The notes under the pieces: generated by a model | Told to the model about the DNA's origin: nothing | The model's database searches: none | Seen by the model: the letters and a program-made list of their open reading frames with translations, nothing else | Shown here: positions 53,893 to 64,000 of the stretch, piece after piece | Numbering within the stretch: position 1 is the first letter of the stretch | Layout of the letters: every line of letters begins with the position of its first letter | Source: Ophiura sarsii | Taxonomy: Eukaryota > Echinodermata > Ophiuroidea > Amphilepidida > Ophiuridae | Direction of reading: 5' to 3' | Assembly: GCA_035610835.1 (NCBI GenBank) | Contig: CM069448.1 | Span: 8,867,607-8,931,606 of the forward strand | DNA length: 64,000 nt | Translations under genes and position numbers: made by a program

Positions 53893-56113
53893 TGTATCAT
53901 TACAAAATGTAAATTTAAACATTGCCCGTATGGCAATAGTTTGGGCATGGCCCTCTTGACCATAACATTTCCTGCACAGACCTGGCCGAAGGTTGTCTCA
54001 CAGAAAGCGGAAGAGAGAAATTCTGCTTTTCAGAGCTTCAACACTAGGAGATTTTTTACTTCCAAGTATTACAATATACATAATATATACAAACACATAC
54101 CGTATATATAAATACAACAAGTAATCGTGATGCGGATTCCACGGAGACTCGAAGCACTTACATACAAAGATTCACATACAAATAATAAATTGTAAACGTA
54201 ATAAGAAACAAACAATTAGTTTGGAAACAAAAATGTCTTAAGTGCCTTGTTCAAGGCATCAACAGAACCAGACTTATATAATATAAAGAAGTCTACAAAC
54301 CCACCGTGTTTACAATTAGACAATAACAATATTAACAAACACCGGTGATTGTACGTCCCAAAGGACATGCACCGGCGAGGACTTGAACCCCGGTCTCCTG
54401 AACTCTAGAACCAGACTTATTATTTTTCTTACATTTGATAGATACATAGGTGCAAGACCAGGGACTTATAAACATACAAAATCAATAAGATATCCTCTGT
54501 TCAACAGATAACACTAACAGCTAGTTCAACACTTCAAAATGGAGATTGTAACAGAGGTATATAGGTGCAGATTCATGTTGCCTATTTACATTAAGTCTTG
54601 CAGCCTTATTTTGTAAACGCTGTAAACTGAGAGTGTATGTTTTGGAAATGAAGTTACGAGTCCGATACATTGCAGTGTATGTGTCAGTTTATTCACATTC
54701 ATACCGTTATAATAATATTATCTGCGTTAATTAAATCTTAAAGGGACATCGACTCGGTCAATTGTAAAATGAACTAGATCTGAATGTTTCCAAAGGACAT
54801 AATTATCGATGGCTTTTTAAAAACCAGACCCGCCAATGTTCAAAAATGAAATTTAAGGTTTCAATTTTAACTTTTGACCTTTGAGATTGACTCCTATCAT
54901 AGCAGTTCTGCTTCATTGTTAATGTCCTTGCTCTCTTTTTCACTAGTTGTAAAAGACATCTCAAGCTTTAAAATGATACCAAATTTGATACATTTGGTTT
55001 GGTCTGTGGATCCGAAAGGATTTTGAAATTTTGATTGTAGCTATACTATGTCAAAAATTGTAGTTCATACTTAGAAATCCACAGGTGTAATTGTTTAAAA
55101 GACAAAGGTTCATACTTTGTATTGATCAAACTATCCCTCAATAGAATCACTCCTGCATTTCTATACCATGATCACTTTCATCACTGACCAACCCTCGTAC
55201 ATATAGTGAGAGCTATCATGGACGCCGACGACAAATCTGGAACACAGAATTGATGTCTCAGAATTATCTATACTGGGTTTCAAATGTATAACAAATATCA
55301 ATCAAATACTGCTTCAAATTTAATCACTTGCGATATGATGGTGGAAATGTTTCCTACTTATTCCGTTAATTTCATTGAGATATCTCGTTTTCTTCTGCTG
55401 TGGCAAGACATAATCGAAAATCGATGAAAAACGTATTTTCATATTTTGGCTTACATGATTCATCTTTACATTCTCTCTAGCACATGTACCAGCATTTCAA
55501 ACAATGAACCCCAAACCTCACGCCAAAGAAAGGAAGGTTAAAAGCACTCAAGTAAAACAAATCCTGCACTATTCAATCAAGTTGTTTTCTATGCACACAA
55601 CGATTGTTATCAAAAAGCTAATTAAAATAAGAGGACGGTGCAATAACAATGCGAATAACATTTCAGAAATAATTTTGCTAAAAATGGTTAGTGACTTTAT
55701 AGATTTTCATAATATCGTTACAAAAAGTCTGTATTTTCCATCAGAAATGTCCGATTTTAACAATCTAAAATTCCTAAGAAAGCGGGGCGTTTGCGCAAGA
55801 TATATATGAAAACGATTTGGACAATATCAGTAAAGTTCACACCGACAAAAATCGTATTACCTCGGTATAGATCATTCTGAGACATCCTGTATTTCAAAGA
55901 ACATTTAAGAAGAACACTAAACGCTACTACCAAATTATGATAAATGTCGATCTCTATAGAAGCATAAGTTGTGAACATGGAGCAAAATATGAAAAGAAGA
56001 TTACATCTATGCAGTTTACCAGAAGAAACCCCAGCACGTCAAGTTCTCACTGATCAAAGACCAAAACCAACCTGGGCAGCGCAGATCAATAAGGTGAATA
56101 CAAAATACTAGGC
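53893..56113. other. Intergenic stretch with a tRNA-like scrap
   Basis: On the minus strand near 54380-54400 a perfect B box GGTTCAAGTCC is present, but no A box or anticodon arm can be placed. The open frame 55504-55809 has no recognisable domain. Confidence 0.4.
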
Positions 56114-56164
56114 TCTGGGTCAACCAATGGCGTAACCGCTGGTTACGCCACTGGTTGACCCAGA
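56114..56164. repeat. 24-bp inverted repeat, 3-base loop
   Basis: TCTGGGTCAACCAATGGCGT then AACC at 56114-56137 pairs with 56141-56164 with one mismatch. It lies ~170 bp past the NLR stop codon. Confidence 0.93.
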
Positions 56165-56272
56165 ACTTGTGACACAGTAAGACCTTGAAAGCAATAGTTG
56201 CGCGCGCAATGGAAGCTTAGCCGGATGGTGTCTCGTTATACTAAGTGATTTGGTCAGCCTTTTTAAAGACAA

Positions 56273-56278
56273 TTTATT
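56273..56278 (-). promoter_or_regulatory. Polyadenylation signal of the NLR gene
   Basis: A canonical AATAAA on the minus strand lies about 55 bases past the NLR stop codon. This suggests the 2.9-kb exon is the last exon. Confidence 0.4.
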
Positions 56279-56332
56279 CATCGCCACTTTCTTCTCTAAC
56301 GATCTTCTTTACGGCATCAATTCCAGTAGATT

Positions 56333-59211
56333 CTATATATCAGCCAACCACACACAAATGCGTTTACTCTGATCATTAGATGCCTCTGCCTGTTCGATGG
56401 TTCCTCTAAACATCTCCAAGGGTCCACCATCAAACAGCAGACAAGACAAACACCTCACCAGAAACGGACTGCAATGACCAAAGTTAATTAGGAAGGGCAG
56501 TCCGTTGATCCTTACGTCGTTGAGCATTGGCAGATTACTGAACCCACGGAATAACGCTTCCAATCCTTTTGCTCCAGGGTGATTTTGGTATAGCGTGAGC
56601 TTAGTGAGATCACTGATGTGCGAAAAGTTATCAGCCAACTCAATGATATCTGGATCTGATAGATTTGTGTTTGACAGATTTAGACTACGCAGGTGTGATT
56701 TGTTTGCAAGTAGCTGTGATAGCTTCCCCTGGGATGGACCGATCTGAACCCCGCTCAAATCTAGCGCAAGTAATCCAGATAGTGATTTTGATAGGAAAGG
56801 CAAAATACTAAACAACTCGTTTGGTGAAAGACATATATCTTTCAGTGAAGGCAAGCTGCCACTTGGAAGTGGCTCAAACACATCCGCTAGATCACTTTCA
56901 ATCTGAGTTTTGGCTATATCAAAAGCCTCTAGATTATCTGCACAGCGAAGCAGATCAGAAAGAGCAGCAGAGTGGACTTTTGATAGATCTGTAGATTTCA
57001 GTGTCAAGATCTTTAACTGCGGCATGATATGTTGCAGACAGGACAACGAGTCACATACCTTGTTATCTGCGAATGAGACCTCTTCCAAGTCGTTATGAGC
57101 CGCGACAGAATTCATAATAGTAGCCAAATCGGGTGGTTTCAAGCCATTCCGGGACAGACATAACGCGCGTAATTTGGACTGTTTCTTGATAACCTTAGCC
57201 AAGGTTTCAGTACGAAAAGTACATCCCTTAATATCAAGTCTAACAATGGCTTGTGTGGCCGTTTCGGATTGACGTAGACGATCTAGGATGGGTGTTATGT
57301 CAATCGGAGAATTAACGAGAGAAACAATCAAGAATACCCTAAGCGATTTCAGAACGGCTACGGAATCAGAAAGCGCATTCATGTGATGGCTGACATCAAG
57401 TGAGCCATCATCGCAGTATGGCAACACTAGTTTTATTGACAGCAGGTGGGGAATGCCTTGCAGAAGTCTACACGTTAAATCGATATCTTTGCAATGATAT
57501 ACCATCAATTGAACCTGTTCGACATTACGGAAAACAGACATGGTCTTGAGTTGGTCCATGCTTAGTGCAGTGTGATTCATAACACTGTGTGTATTGCATT
57601 GTAAGATATAATCAAGAGCCTGAGCACTGTCTGGGTCATCTTGGGATGATATCGCATGAGGAAGCGTTGGCTTGAAAACGGACGCGATTGAGCAAACTAG
57701 GCTTGGTTCTTGACTTTCTTGCAATAGAATAACGGGCAGCATCCAAGTTTGTTTGTACCCGTACTCGCGTGAAACTGTTATTGTCAAATCCCATGAGTCC
57801 ACGTCACTGGAACTCGCCTCTCCAAGGTCGCCACGAAGTTGAGCAACATAAGGCAGCACAAGTTTAGCCGACGCCTTGTTGTGGCCACAACTAAATCGTA
57901 ATAGGTACTCGGCATCTTGAAGTTGTTCTTGTTTGATTTGCCCTAGATAGTTCAAAAAGCCTATTTCATTGGTCTCCGCCAAACTAGCTAGGTAACAACC
58001 AGCACAGAACTCCTGGAACGTCTTGTGAAAGAAGGTTGTGCTTCTTTTGATAGACAGTTTCGACCTGGTTCTCTCTCGTGACAACAGACCGACTTTACAA
58101 GCCTTTTCAACGACACCGGATGCGAAATCATGTTCGTCAAACACAAGTTTTGCACCTGGTTCCAATAGACCTCGGAGAGCTGTTTGGCCCACATCCTGAA
58201 CCAAGTCATCAACGTCTGCCTTAATGACGTCTTCGTCAGGGTCGATTTGAAGACCTTCTTGATTCTTGTGCCTCTTCATAAAATATTGGAACGCTTCCCT
58301 AAACAGGTCTGTCAGTCGTTCCGGAAGACATTGTGCGTCATTCCACAGCAAACAGAACATAAGGAGGATTATTGGAATCTTGGACAGATCTCTGAGGGGT
58401 CCAGACTGAGTTAATTTCAATTTCAAAGCTTTCGCTTTCTCTGGTGACTTCTCAAAGAACTTGTCAATGTAGATATTGATACCATCGCTGGAAAAACCCT
58501 TCAAGTTAACATGAGAGTAACAGCGGTGGTACTGACCGAAGTCTTCCACCTTGTGTGGTCGTGTCGTGATAATCACACAGCATTCCCTCAGCTTGTTAGC
58601 ACATAGAATATCGAGTATATCACATGGTTGATCACGTGAATACTGGTTGAGATTTTGCGGCATCGGATATTCATCATAACCGTCTAGGAGAACTAACACT
58701 TTATCAGCGTTGCTTCTGATGTACAATTCCAATGCTTTCTTCGAGATTATTGTATCGTTTGGAAGGATTTGATCAAAAATCAGATCTGTAAGACTATCGT
58801 GTTGTTGTATTTCTCTCAAGTTAATAGCAAAGACTAATTCGTAATCACTTAACTTACCCACTCTTAATGCCCAATCATACACTAGTTTTGAAATCAATGT
58901 GCTTTTACCACTCCCAGCCTTACCGCGGACTAATATACGGCATTCTCTTTGTCCAAGAACGTTATACATTGCTACAATTTCATCGTATGACTCAATCTTT
59001 TTCTCTACCACACGCTCTGGTGTAGTGATCAACTGGTTCACCTGTGGGATGACAAAAATACTGTCAATGTCGGTAGTGTCTTCATCGAACCAGGGGAGCA
59101 ATTGGACTCTACCCATGTTGTCCGTATAATACCTCTTCAGTTCTTTACGACAGACATCCACGTTTAATGTATCTGTTCCTTGCGCCTCGTCAGTTGCTGC
59201 GTCACTACGGT
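56333..59211 (-). CDS. NLR-type innate immune receptor (NACHT-LRR), large 3' exon
   Basis: Numbering from the GTG codon at 59161, the exon shows 942 residues of a NACHT-LRR protein. The NACHT ATPase has a P-loop GKAGSGKST (80-88), a Walker B stretch VLVLLDGYDEY (155-165), a sensor-like ITTRP (198-202) and the IPIILLMF proline region (262-269). A winged-helix region carries the NLR signature FFHKTFQEF (377-385). About nine leucine-rich repeats of ~28 residues follow, for example LRALCLSRNGL (664), LLALDLSGVQI (797) and LRSLNLSNTNL (824). Such proteins are cytosolic sensors that oligomerise on ATP binding. The frame stays open 16 codons further upstream to a good acceptor (CTTTTCTAG) at 59212, in phase 1, with no nearby ATG. 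The start and the N-terminal death-fold or other effector domain must therefore be encoded in upstream exons that I could not identify. No frameshift or internal stop is seen, so it appears intact. Confidence 0.9.
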
Positions 59212-59769
59212 CTAGAAAAGTACAATAAAGATATCTGGTGTTTATTAATACTTAGATAAATACCGTAGATATTCGATATCTAGCCATGTTTATGCCAACT
59301 TTGAAACTCTGAAAGAGATGGCGCCCTCTCGCGATAAAGCCGGCTTTTAAAAAGATCATTCTAACAAAATAATTTCGGCGGCGCTGAAAATTACGTACGT
59401 AGGCCTAATGTTCGTAGTATATAGTCAGTTCAGTCAGTCATTAGCGCGATCACTAAAACTAGAGAGATAAGCTCTTTCTGTTATGAAGATCCTGTAGATT
59501 CTCCTAGTTAATTATGTTGCATTAGATGCTCGATCATTCGGAGATCGAAATTTGTAAGTGTGTTAACGTTAATGAATTATCATCGAAATTATAGAACCCA
59601 GAACGCTTGACCTAAAAGTTGTCTACCTCTATAGTCCATCTTACTGTATATGGGGCAAGAGTTCCAACAGTTCTGACGATATACATTTGATTGTTAGCTT
59701 TCAGTGTGTGTGTTATCACGTTATGTATATTTCAAATAAAATATACGCCCCCCAAATTTCCTAAAATTA
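59212..59769. other. Upstream intron of the NLR gene
   Basis: Begins at the acceptor CTTTTCTAG. AGAGATGGCGCCCTCT at 59315-59329 resembles a CTCF-type core. No N-terminal NLR exon could be recognised here. Confidence 0.4.
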
Positions 59770-59923
59770 CTGATTTTTGGTCGAATAACTCGATAGACTA
59801 CCACTAGTTCATTATTCATTGAACACGACGGTTGCTTCAATGAGTAGTATGGCCGAGCGGTTTAGGCTTTAGACTATAAATCTATTGGATTCTCCCCGCG
59901 TCGGTTCGAATCCTGCTAAATAC
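59770..59923 (+). pseudogene. tRNA-Ser-like unit, copy A (tRNA body 59844-59923)
   Basis: A box TGGCCGAGCGG, a long variable arm (TTCTCCCCG) and a perfect B box GGTTCGAATCC show a class II Ser-tRNA origin. The loop CTATAAA gives anticodon ATA, unlike Ser. The acceptor stem pairs at only about four of seven positions. The preceding ~70 bp (GGTCGAATAACTC, ACCACTAGTTCATTATT) are shared with 63050-63120. Confidence 0.6.
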
Positions 59924-60410
59924 CTTTTGTTACAAAAAGCGATTTAGTCTCTGTGTATTGGGAAATGAAATGACGTATATTTTTACTCCACACATTTTCA
60001 TTCATGGATGTAATTGCCTACCTCCAGACACACACCAGAGTATCTTAAATGCATTTTTACCAAGAATTTTCACATTTTAATGTCGGGAACCTTATAACCT
60101 TTAAAACATTTACATTCCAATAAATGTGTTAATGCAAGGTTTTTATTCAAATATGTTTTCTATTTATATTAGACCTACTCCTTTATTTTCATATCAGTTT
60201 GAAATATTAAGGTGCTACACTTAAACACTCTCCACGTGCCAGGCGTCTGCAGACGACATTCCAAAATTTCACAGAATATTTCAAAAATTGAAATAAGTAT
60301 ACATGCCTAGTATTTTTTCATTAATCCTTTGGATTAATTGGACCAGAGAGTTGTTATAGACCTTGCAAGCTGTTTATATACAATAAAAGCAACAGCCGCA
60401 TGGAAAGTGT

Positions 60411-60686
60411 TTAGGGCCCATTTACAACCCAAATTGTTCCTATTTTACACGGGGTGTATTTTTGTTGTGACACAATCAGTTGCATAGATGTAATCGTTTC
60501 GTTGTCATTATCAATCAGCCAGTATGCAAGCACACGAAAAGTCGTTCCTTTTCTAACCCAGCAAAGCGACCCGGAAGTACTCATCCGTAGCGATACGGCT
60601 TTGCAGTCATAGTTGACCTCGTAATAGCACGATGTAAATGAGCTCTTTTCATGATTATAATCACACATTTCAAACACATTTGCCAT
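60411..60686 (-). other. Unassigned 91-codon open frame
   Basis: It starts with ATG and includes SLCWVRKGTTFRVLAYWLI. There is no signal peptide, recognised domain, acceptor or polyadenylation signal. It could be chance, or an unspliced small gene. It is recorded because its residue mix is more protein-like than its neighbours. Confidence 0.15.
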
Positions 60687-60927
60687 GAAATTGTAAAATA
60701 AAAAGGCATATTATGCGAATAATATTATCTAATATTAGCTGTGACTTCATGACATGTTGCATTTTCGGTGCAAATTATTGTCATCACACACATCCGAATT
60801 CGAGAAAAACTTGACGAAACTAAAGCCAAATTCACGGTAAATAGTCCCTTTTTGAAGAATTAGGCATCAATTGTATTGATGGTATCATAATATTCATAGT
60901 CTTTTGTAACTAGAAACATGCTTAAAA

Positions 60928-61520
60928 TAGTATGACATTACTTAGTCCAGTCAAGTGAATGGATAATAAAATGGGTGTCCGAATCTGGTTCGAGCTATAT
61001 TCATTTCGTACCGTCGTTGGGTTGTTGATGAACTGTTTAAATCTCACGAATTGAATTAGTTTCGCTTGATAGCTCAGATGGTAGAGCGCTAGACTGAAGA
61101 GCGAGAGGTCCGGGGTTCGAAATCGATCCTTCTGTTCTGCACAATTTCGTATGATTTTTTTTTTCTCGTCAAAATCATTTTTCACAATTTCATCACACAA
61201 AATACATAAATTCGGACGTTTTCATTGCAAAAACGGTATTTTTTCCCAAAATTTCTAATGAATTCAAACGCGGGCATGAAAATGAAGCGCGGGCGGGTTA
61301 TAGGAGACTAAAAATCAAGTTGGCGAGGCCTAACGGGGGATCGTAAGTTTCGTTTTCTGACCGAAAATCGCTGAAAATTAAGACTCGATTTTCTCATCAA
61401 AAAAGAACTCGGGCATCAATGATTTTGATATGAAATTAAAGCTTGAACTTCCGTTAGTATGAAAATTGCTCTTAAAATATCGTACGATTCTTAGTCCAGT
61501 CAAGTGAATAGATACAAGAA
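60928..61520. repeat. Pair of direct repeats bracketing a tRNA-like sequence
   Basis: CTTAGTCCAGTCAAGTGAAT with similar flanks occurs at about 60942 and 61491. Confidence 0.6.
61063..61130 (+). pseudogene. tRNA-Phe-like sequence
   Basis: A box TAGCTCAGATGG, anticodon loop CTGAAGA (GAA, Phe) and B box GGTTCGAAATC align with tRNA-Phe. The anticodon stem has two mismatches and the acceptor and T stems do not pair, so it is a relic. Confidence 0.55.
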
Positions 61521-62049
61521 GCAAAGTCACAAAAGTTGTTAGATTCTAAAATAAGCGATAAAATCACTGTTTGTGGACCAAAAATGGTCAATTTGGTCCC
61601 ATATTATTAAGAAAATTACGGTGATTATACCTATCTAGCTATTTGACTGCAAACTGATCCTATCGCAGTGTATGCTGGTAAAACTAACTTGTCGTAAGGC
61701 TGACATAGGGTATTTAGCTAAAGGGAGACATCCTGAAATCGATCATTCTGCGGGTTAGAAATCGGCAAGGTCACGCTTTAAAAGCGACTGTTGCGTACTG
61801 GCTGTCAATCGTCTTCTAAAAATGACATTAAAGATCGATAATTGCTCAGCAGCAAAATGATCGAATGACAAGCTCAACATTCTTCAATGGGTATTTAAGC
61901 GATGTGCAACCAAGCGTGAATCAGTATTCAGCGTGCCATGTAATAAATAATATTGAATTCATTGGTGTCCACTGGAATGAATAAAAGTCAGGAAACTATA
62001 AACAGTTTGGGGAAATAAAAAATAACATGAAGACTACCATGAAATATAC
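61521..62049. other. Intergenic, no feature recognised
   Basis: No gene or repeat supported. Confidence 0.45.
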
Positions 62050-62115
62050 ACGGTCTCGAACCCGGGTCCTCTCGCTTCTGTGGCCGGGGTTTACCCACTA
62101 GACCACACGGAGACT
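62050..62115 (-). pseudogene. tRNA-like sequence with intact pol III boxes
   Basis: Minus strand: A box TGGTCTAGTGG and B box GGTTCGAGACC both match consensus. The loop CACAGAA would read CAG, but the anticodon stem hardly pairs. It could be a SINE head or a tRNA pseudogene. Confidence 0.5.
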
Positions 62116-63041
62116 ATGTTCAAGTGAGCACCACAAGACAAGCCTTAATGTATTAGCAGTCGTGTCAGCAGTTGCCACAGTTTAGTGAATCTATGGTCTA
62201 TTGTAGACGACACGATTTTATTTTCACGTGGAATGAGGATGTCGTCGTGCAATTCATATGACAAAATATCAGCCTTAGGCGTAAAAAAAAATTGTTTCCG
62301 GTAGGCCGCGCGCGTAATGGCGACGTAAATTAATACCGCATTTCATTTTGTTATTCTCATGTTTTAAAACATTATAATCTCAAACGCGATTTAAATACAA
62401 ATTACCGTAATATTAACATTTTACACAAACAATTGAATCTGACTGCTCTGGGAAGCCCAGTATGACATGGGGCACATTAGTAATAGTATACTGGCTGTGA
62501 TTATTTCAATTTGTGTCTTCAGGGTTCGCGGCGCGGCGTATGCTAAATTGCATAAATTGCCTTTAGAAAGTCATCCCACCGCACTTCTCCCCCCCCCCCC
62601 CCCCCTAAAAAAACCCACCCCACACCGCATCTCGCATCTTGGTTTTCAGACCACCTAGCGGAAACAAACTTGTTTTTGTTTTTTTGCCTTATAGGTCTAA
62701 CAGTGCCAATAATAAGGCATTTCAATTAGGTTCAACGCAATGTGCCTGCAGCCTAGGTTTATTTTTACTACATGTAAGGGGTGCTATAACAAGTTGGCTA
62801 AAGTCGTGTTTGCCGGGACGATGCTCGAAAATGCTATTTTCTATAAAATATGGGTTTTTTTCTTTACCGAAAAAATGACGGTTTATTTGCCGTGGCCTTG
62901 ACTCTTGTCGGCCTTGAATCTTGTTTTATTAGGCTTTAACTTTTTTCGATCATCAATGTATTGTTCTTCGCGTTGATACCCAATTTAACTTGCTGAGACG
63001 CCGATTTTACATTTAAAATACGACTTAGAAAGTGGGTTCGA
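62116..63041. other. Intergenic with a poly-C run
   Basis: Poly-C tract at 62588-62605. No gene supported. Confidence 0.45.
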
Positions 63042-63200
63042 TTTGGCTATTGGGTCGAATAACTCAACAGTTCACCACTAGTTCATTATTGAGTGCACAC
63101 GATAGACGCTTCAATGAGTAGGCATGGCCGAGTGGTTTAGGACTATGGACTAGAAATCTGCTGAATTCTCCCCGCCTGGGTTCGAGTCCTGCAGAATACC
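63042..63200 (+). pseudogene. tRNA-Ser(AGA)-like unit, copy B (tRNA body 63118-63200)
   Basis: A box TGGCCGAGTGG, anticodon loop CTAGAAA (AGA, Ser), a long variable arm and B box GGTTCGAGTCC are present. The acceptor stem pairs at about four of seven positions, with the same defective ..AATACC 3' end as copy A. That makes a duplicated pseudogene or SINE-like unit more likely than an active gene. Confidence 0.6.
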
Positions 63201-64000
63201 ATGTTTATTTTATTAAAACAGAAATTGCATCCTGGATAAATATGACTTTCCCTTCAAATGAACCTAAGTTGATCAAAATTGATAATCGTGGCGCAGGCCA
63301 ACCAAAAGACGTAATCTTCCCCGGTTAATTTTCACGTTTGGCGTCTGACTGCCAAGCATCATTGATATAAAACGCATGCAACAAATTAGTGTGAAACATT
63401 GTTCATCATTTTTTAACCTTATACATTAAAATATTCATAGTGTTCCTCATTAATTAATTAATTCATTTGTTTATTTATTTATTTATAAGATTTTGCTAAC
63501 ATAATTATCATTTTTTATATCATCTGATTCGGAGCGCACAATGAGAATTAACCAATATTTGTAACTTTTCTAAAATAACAATTAATAGGTCTCTGATTCG
63601 CATTCAAACCATAACATTATAGGTACATGTACATTCCATGTATTCCCAACTGCTAGTCTAATCTGATGACCGTGTTAACTATCACGCTACACCAAGGAGT
63701 ATATAATGGCTACACGCTTTGGATTCAACGATTGAAATGAATAACATCCCAGAGGAAATATTTACCGTTCCAAAAGATGTGTTACGTAATAACTTCTCTG
63801 GTTATTGAATAGAGAATACAGATAGAATAGATACTTATGCGTCCCCGTAACAAAGGGTTACCCGCTTTCGCTGTTCAGATCGATTCAATGCACGACCTTC
63901 AAAGAATGACTTATTATACATTTGGCGGGTTATTTTTATTTTGAATCGAGTATCTATCAACATGTGTAATTGGCACTGTGAGAAATTTATCGGATTTACC
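63201..64000. other. Intergenic, no feature recognised
   Basis: AT-rich, with a short (ATTT)n-type run near 63465-63485. Nothing else. Confidence 0.45.

Noticed and set aside
63118..63200. Functional tRNA-Ser(AGA)
   Set aside because: Acceptor stem pairs at only about four of seven positions, and the same defect is shared by the duplicate at 59844.

Overview
The window is AT-rich, intron-containing animal DNA, packed with fold-back transposable elements and tandem repeats. It looks like a large genome of a marine invertebrate, most likely a deuterostome such as an echinoderm or hemichordate. The reasons are a big-exon NACHT-LRR receptor of the kind expanded in those groups, long introns, a CR1/Jockey-type retrotransposon scrap and many MITEs. 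The taxon is an inference. There is one 100-base assembly gap (21634-21733).

Two protein genes can be supported, both on the minus strand. Gene 1 (48307 to 26222) has six exons that I assembled by reading splice sites and phases: signal peptide, then three exons making one F5/8 type C (discoidin) domain, then a transmembrane exon, then a proline- and tyrosine-rich cytoplasmic tail. Every junction keeps frame and the model gives 379 residues. A seventh optional exon (29534-29416) with an alternative acceptor also keeps frame and gives 432 residues. Gene 2 (59211 to 56333) is the large 3' exon of an NLR-type innate immune receptor: NACHT ATPase, winged-helix region and about nine leucine-rich repeats. 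Its start codon and N-terminal effector domain must lie in exons further upstream, which I did not find.

Layout. 1-10 kb: a degraded transposase-like fragment, 14-bp and ~180-bp tandem repeats, small inverted-repeat elements. 10.7-17.4 kb: a dense nest of MITEs, including elements inserted inside one another. 18.0-21.4 kb: an AACGTT-rich array in which five ~152-bp units meet inverted copies head to head. 24.0-25.1 kb: a ~60-bp satellite whose unit contains a hairpin. 26.2-48.3 kb: gene 1, whose introns hold a non-LTR retrotransposon fragment and many fold-back elements. 48.8-56.2 kb: palindromes, a 68-bp satellite and more MITEs. 56.3-59.2 kb: the NLR exon. 59.8-63.2 kb: four tRNA-like sequences, two of them copies of one duplicated Ser-tRNA-like unit.

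The commonest structure is a family of TA-flanked fold-back elements with CAGGGTG ends (six or seven copies), which fits Tc1/mariner-type MITEs. I found no CRISPR array, rRNA gene or operon. Nothing links the two genes functionally beyond adjacency: one looks like a surface receptor or adhesion molecule and the other a cytosolic sensor.
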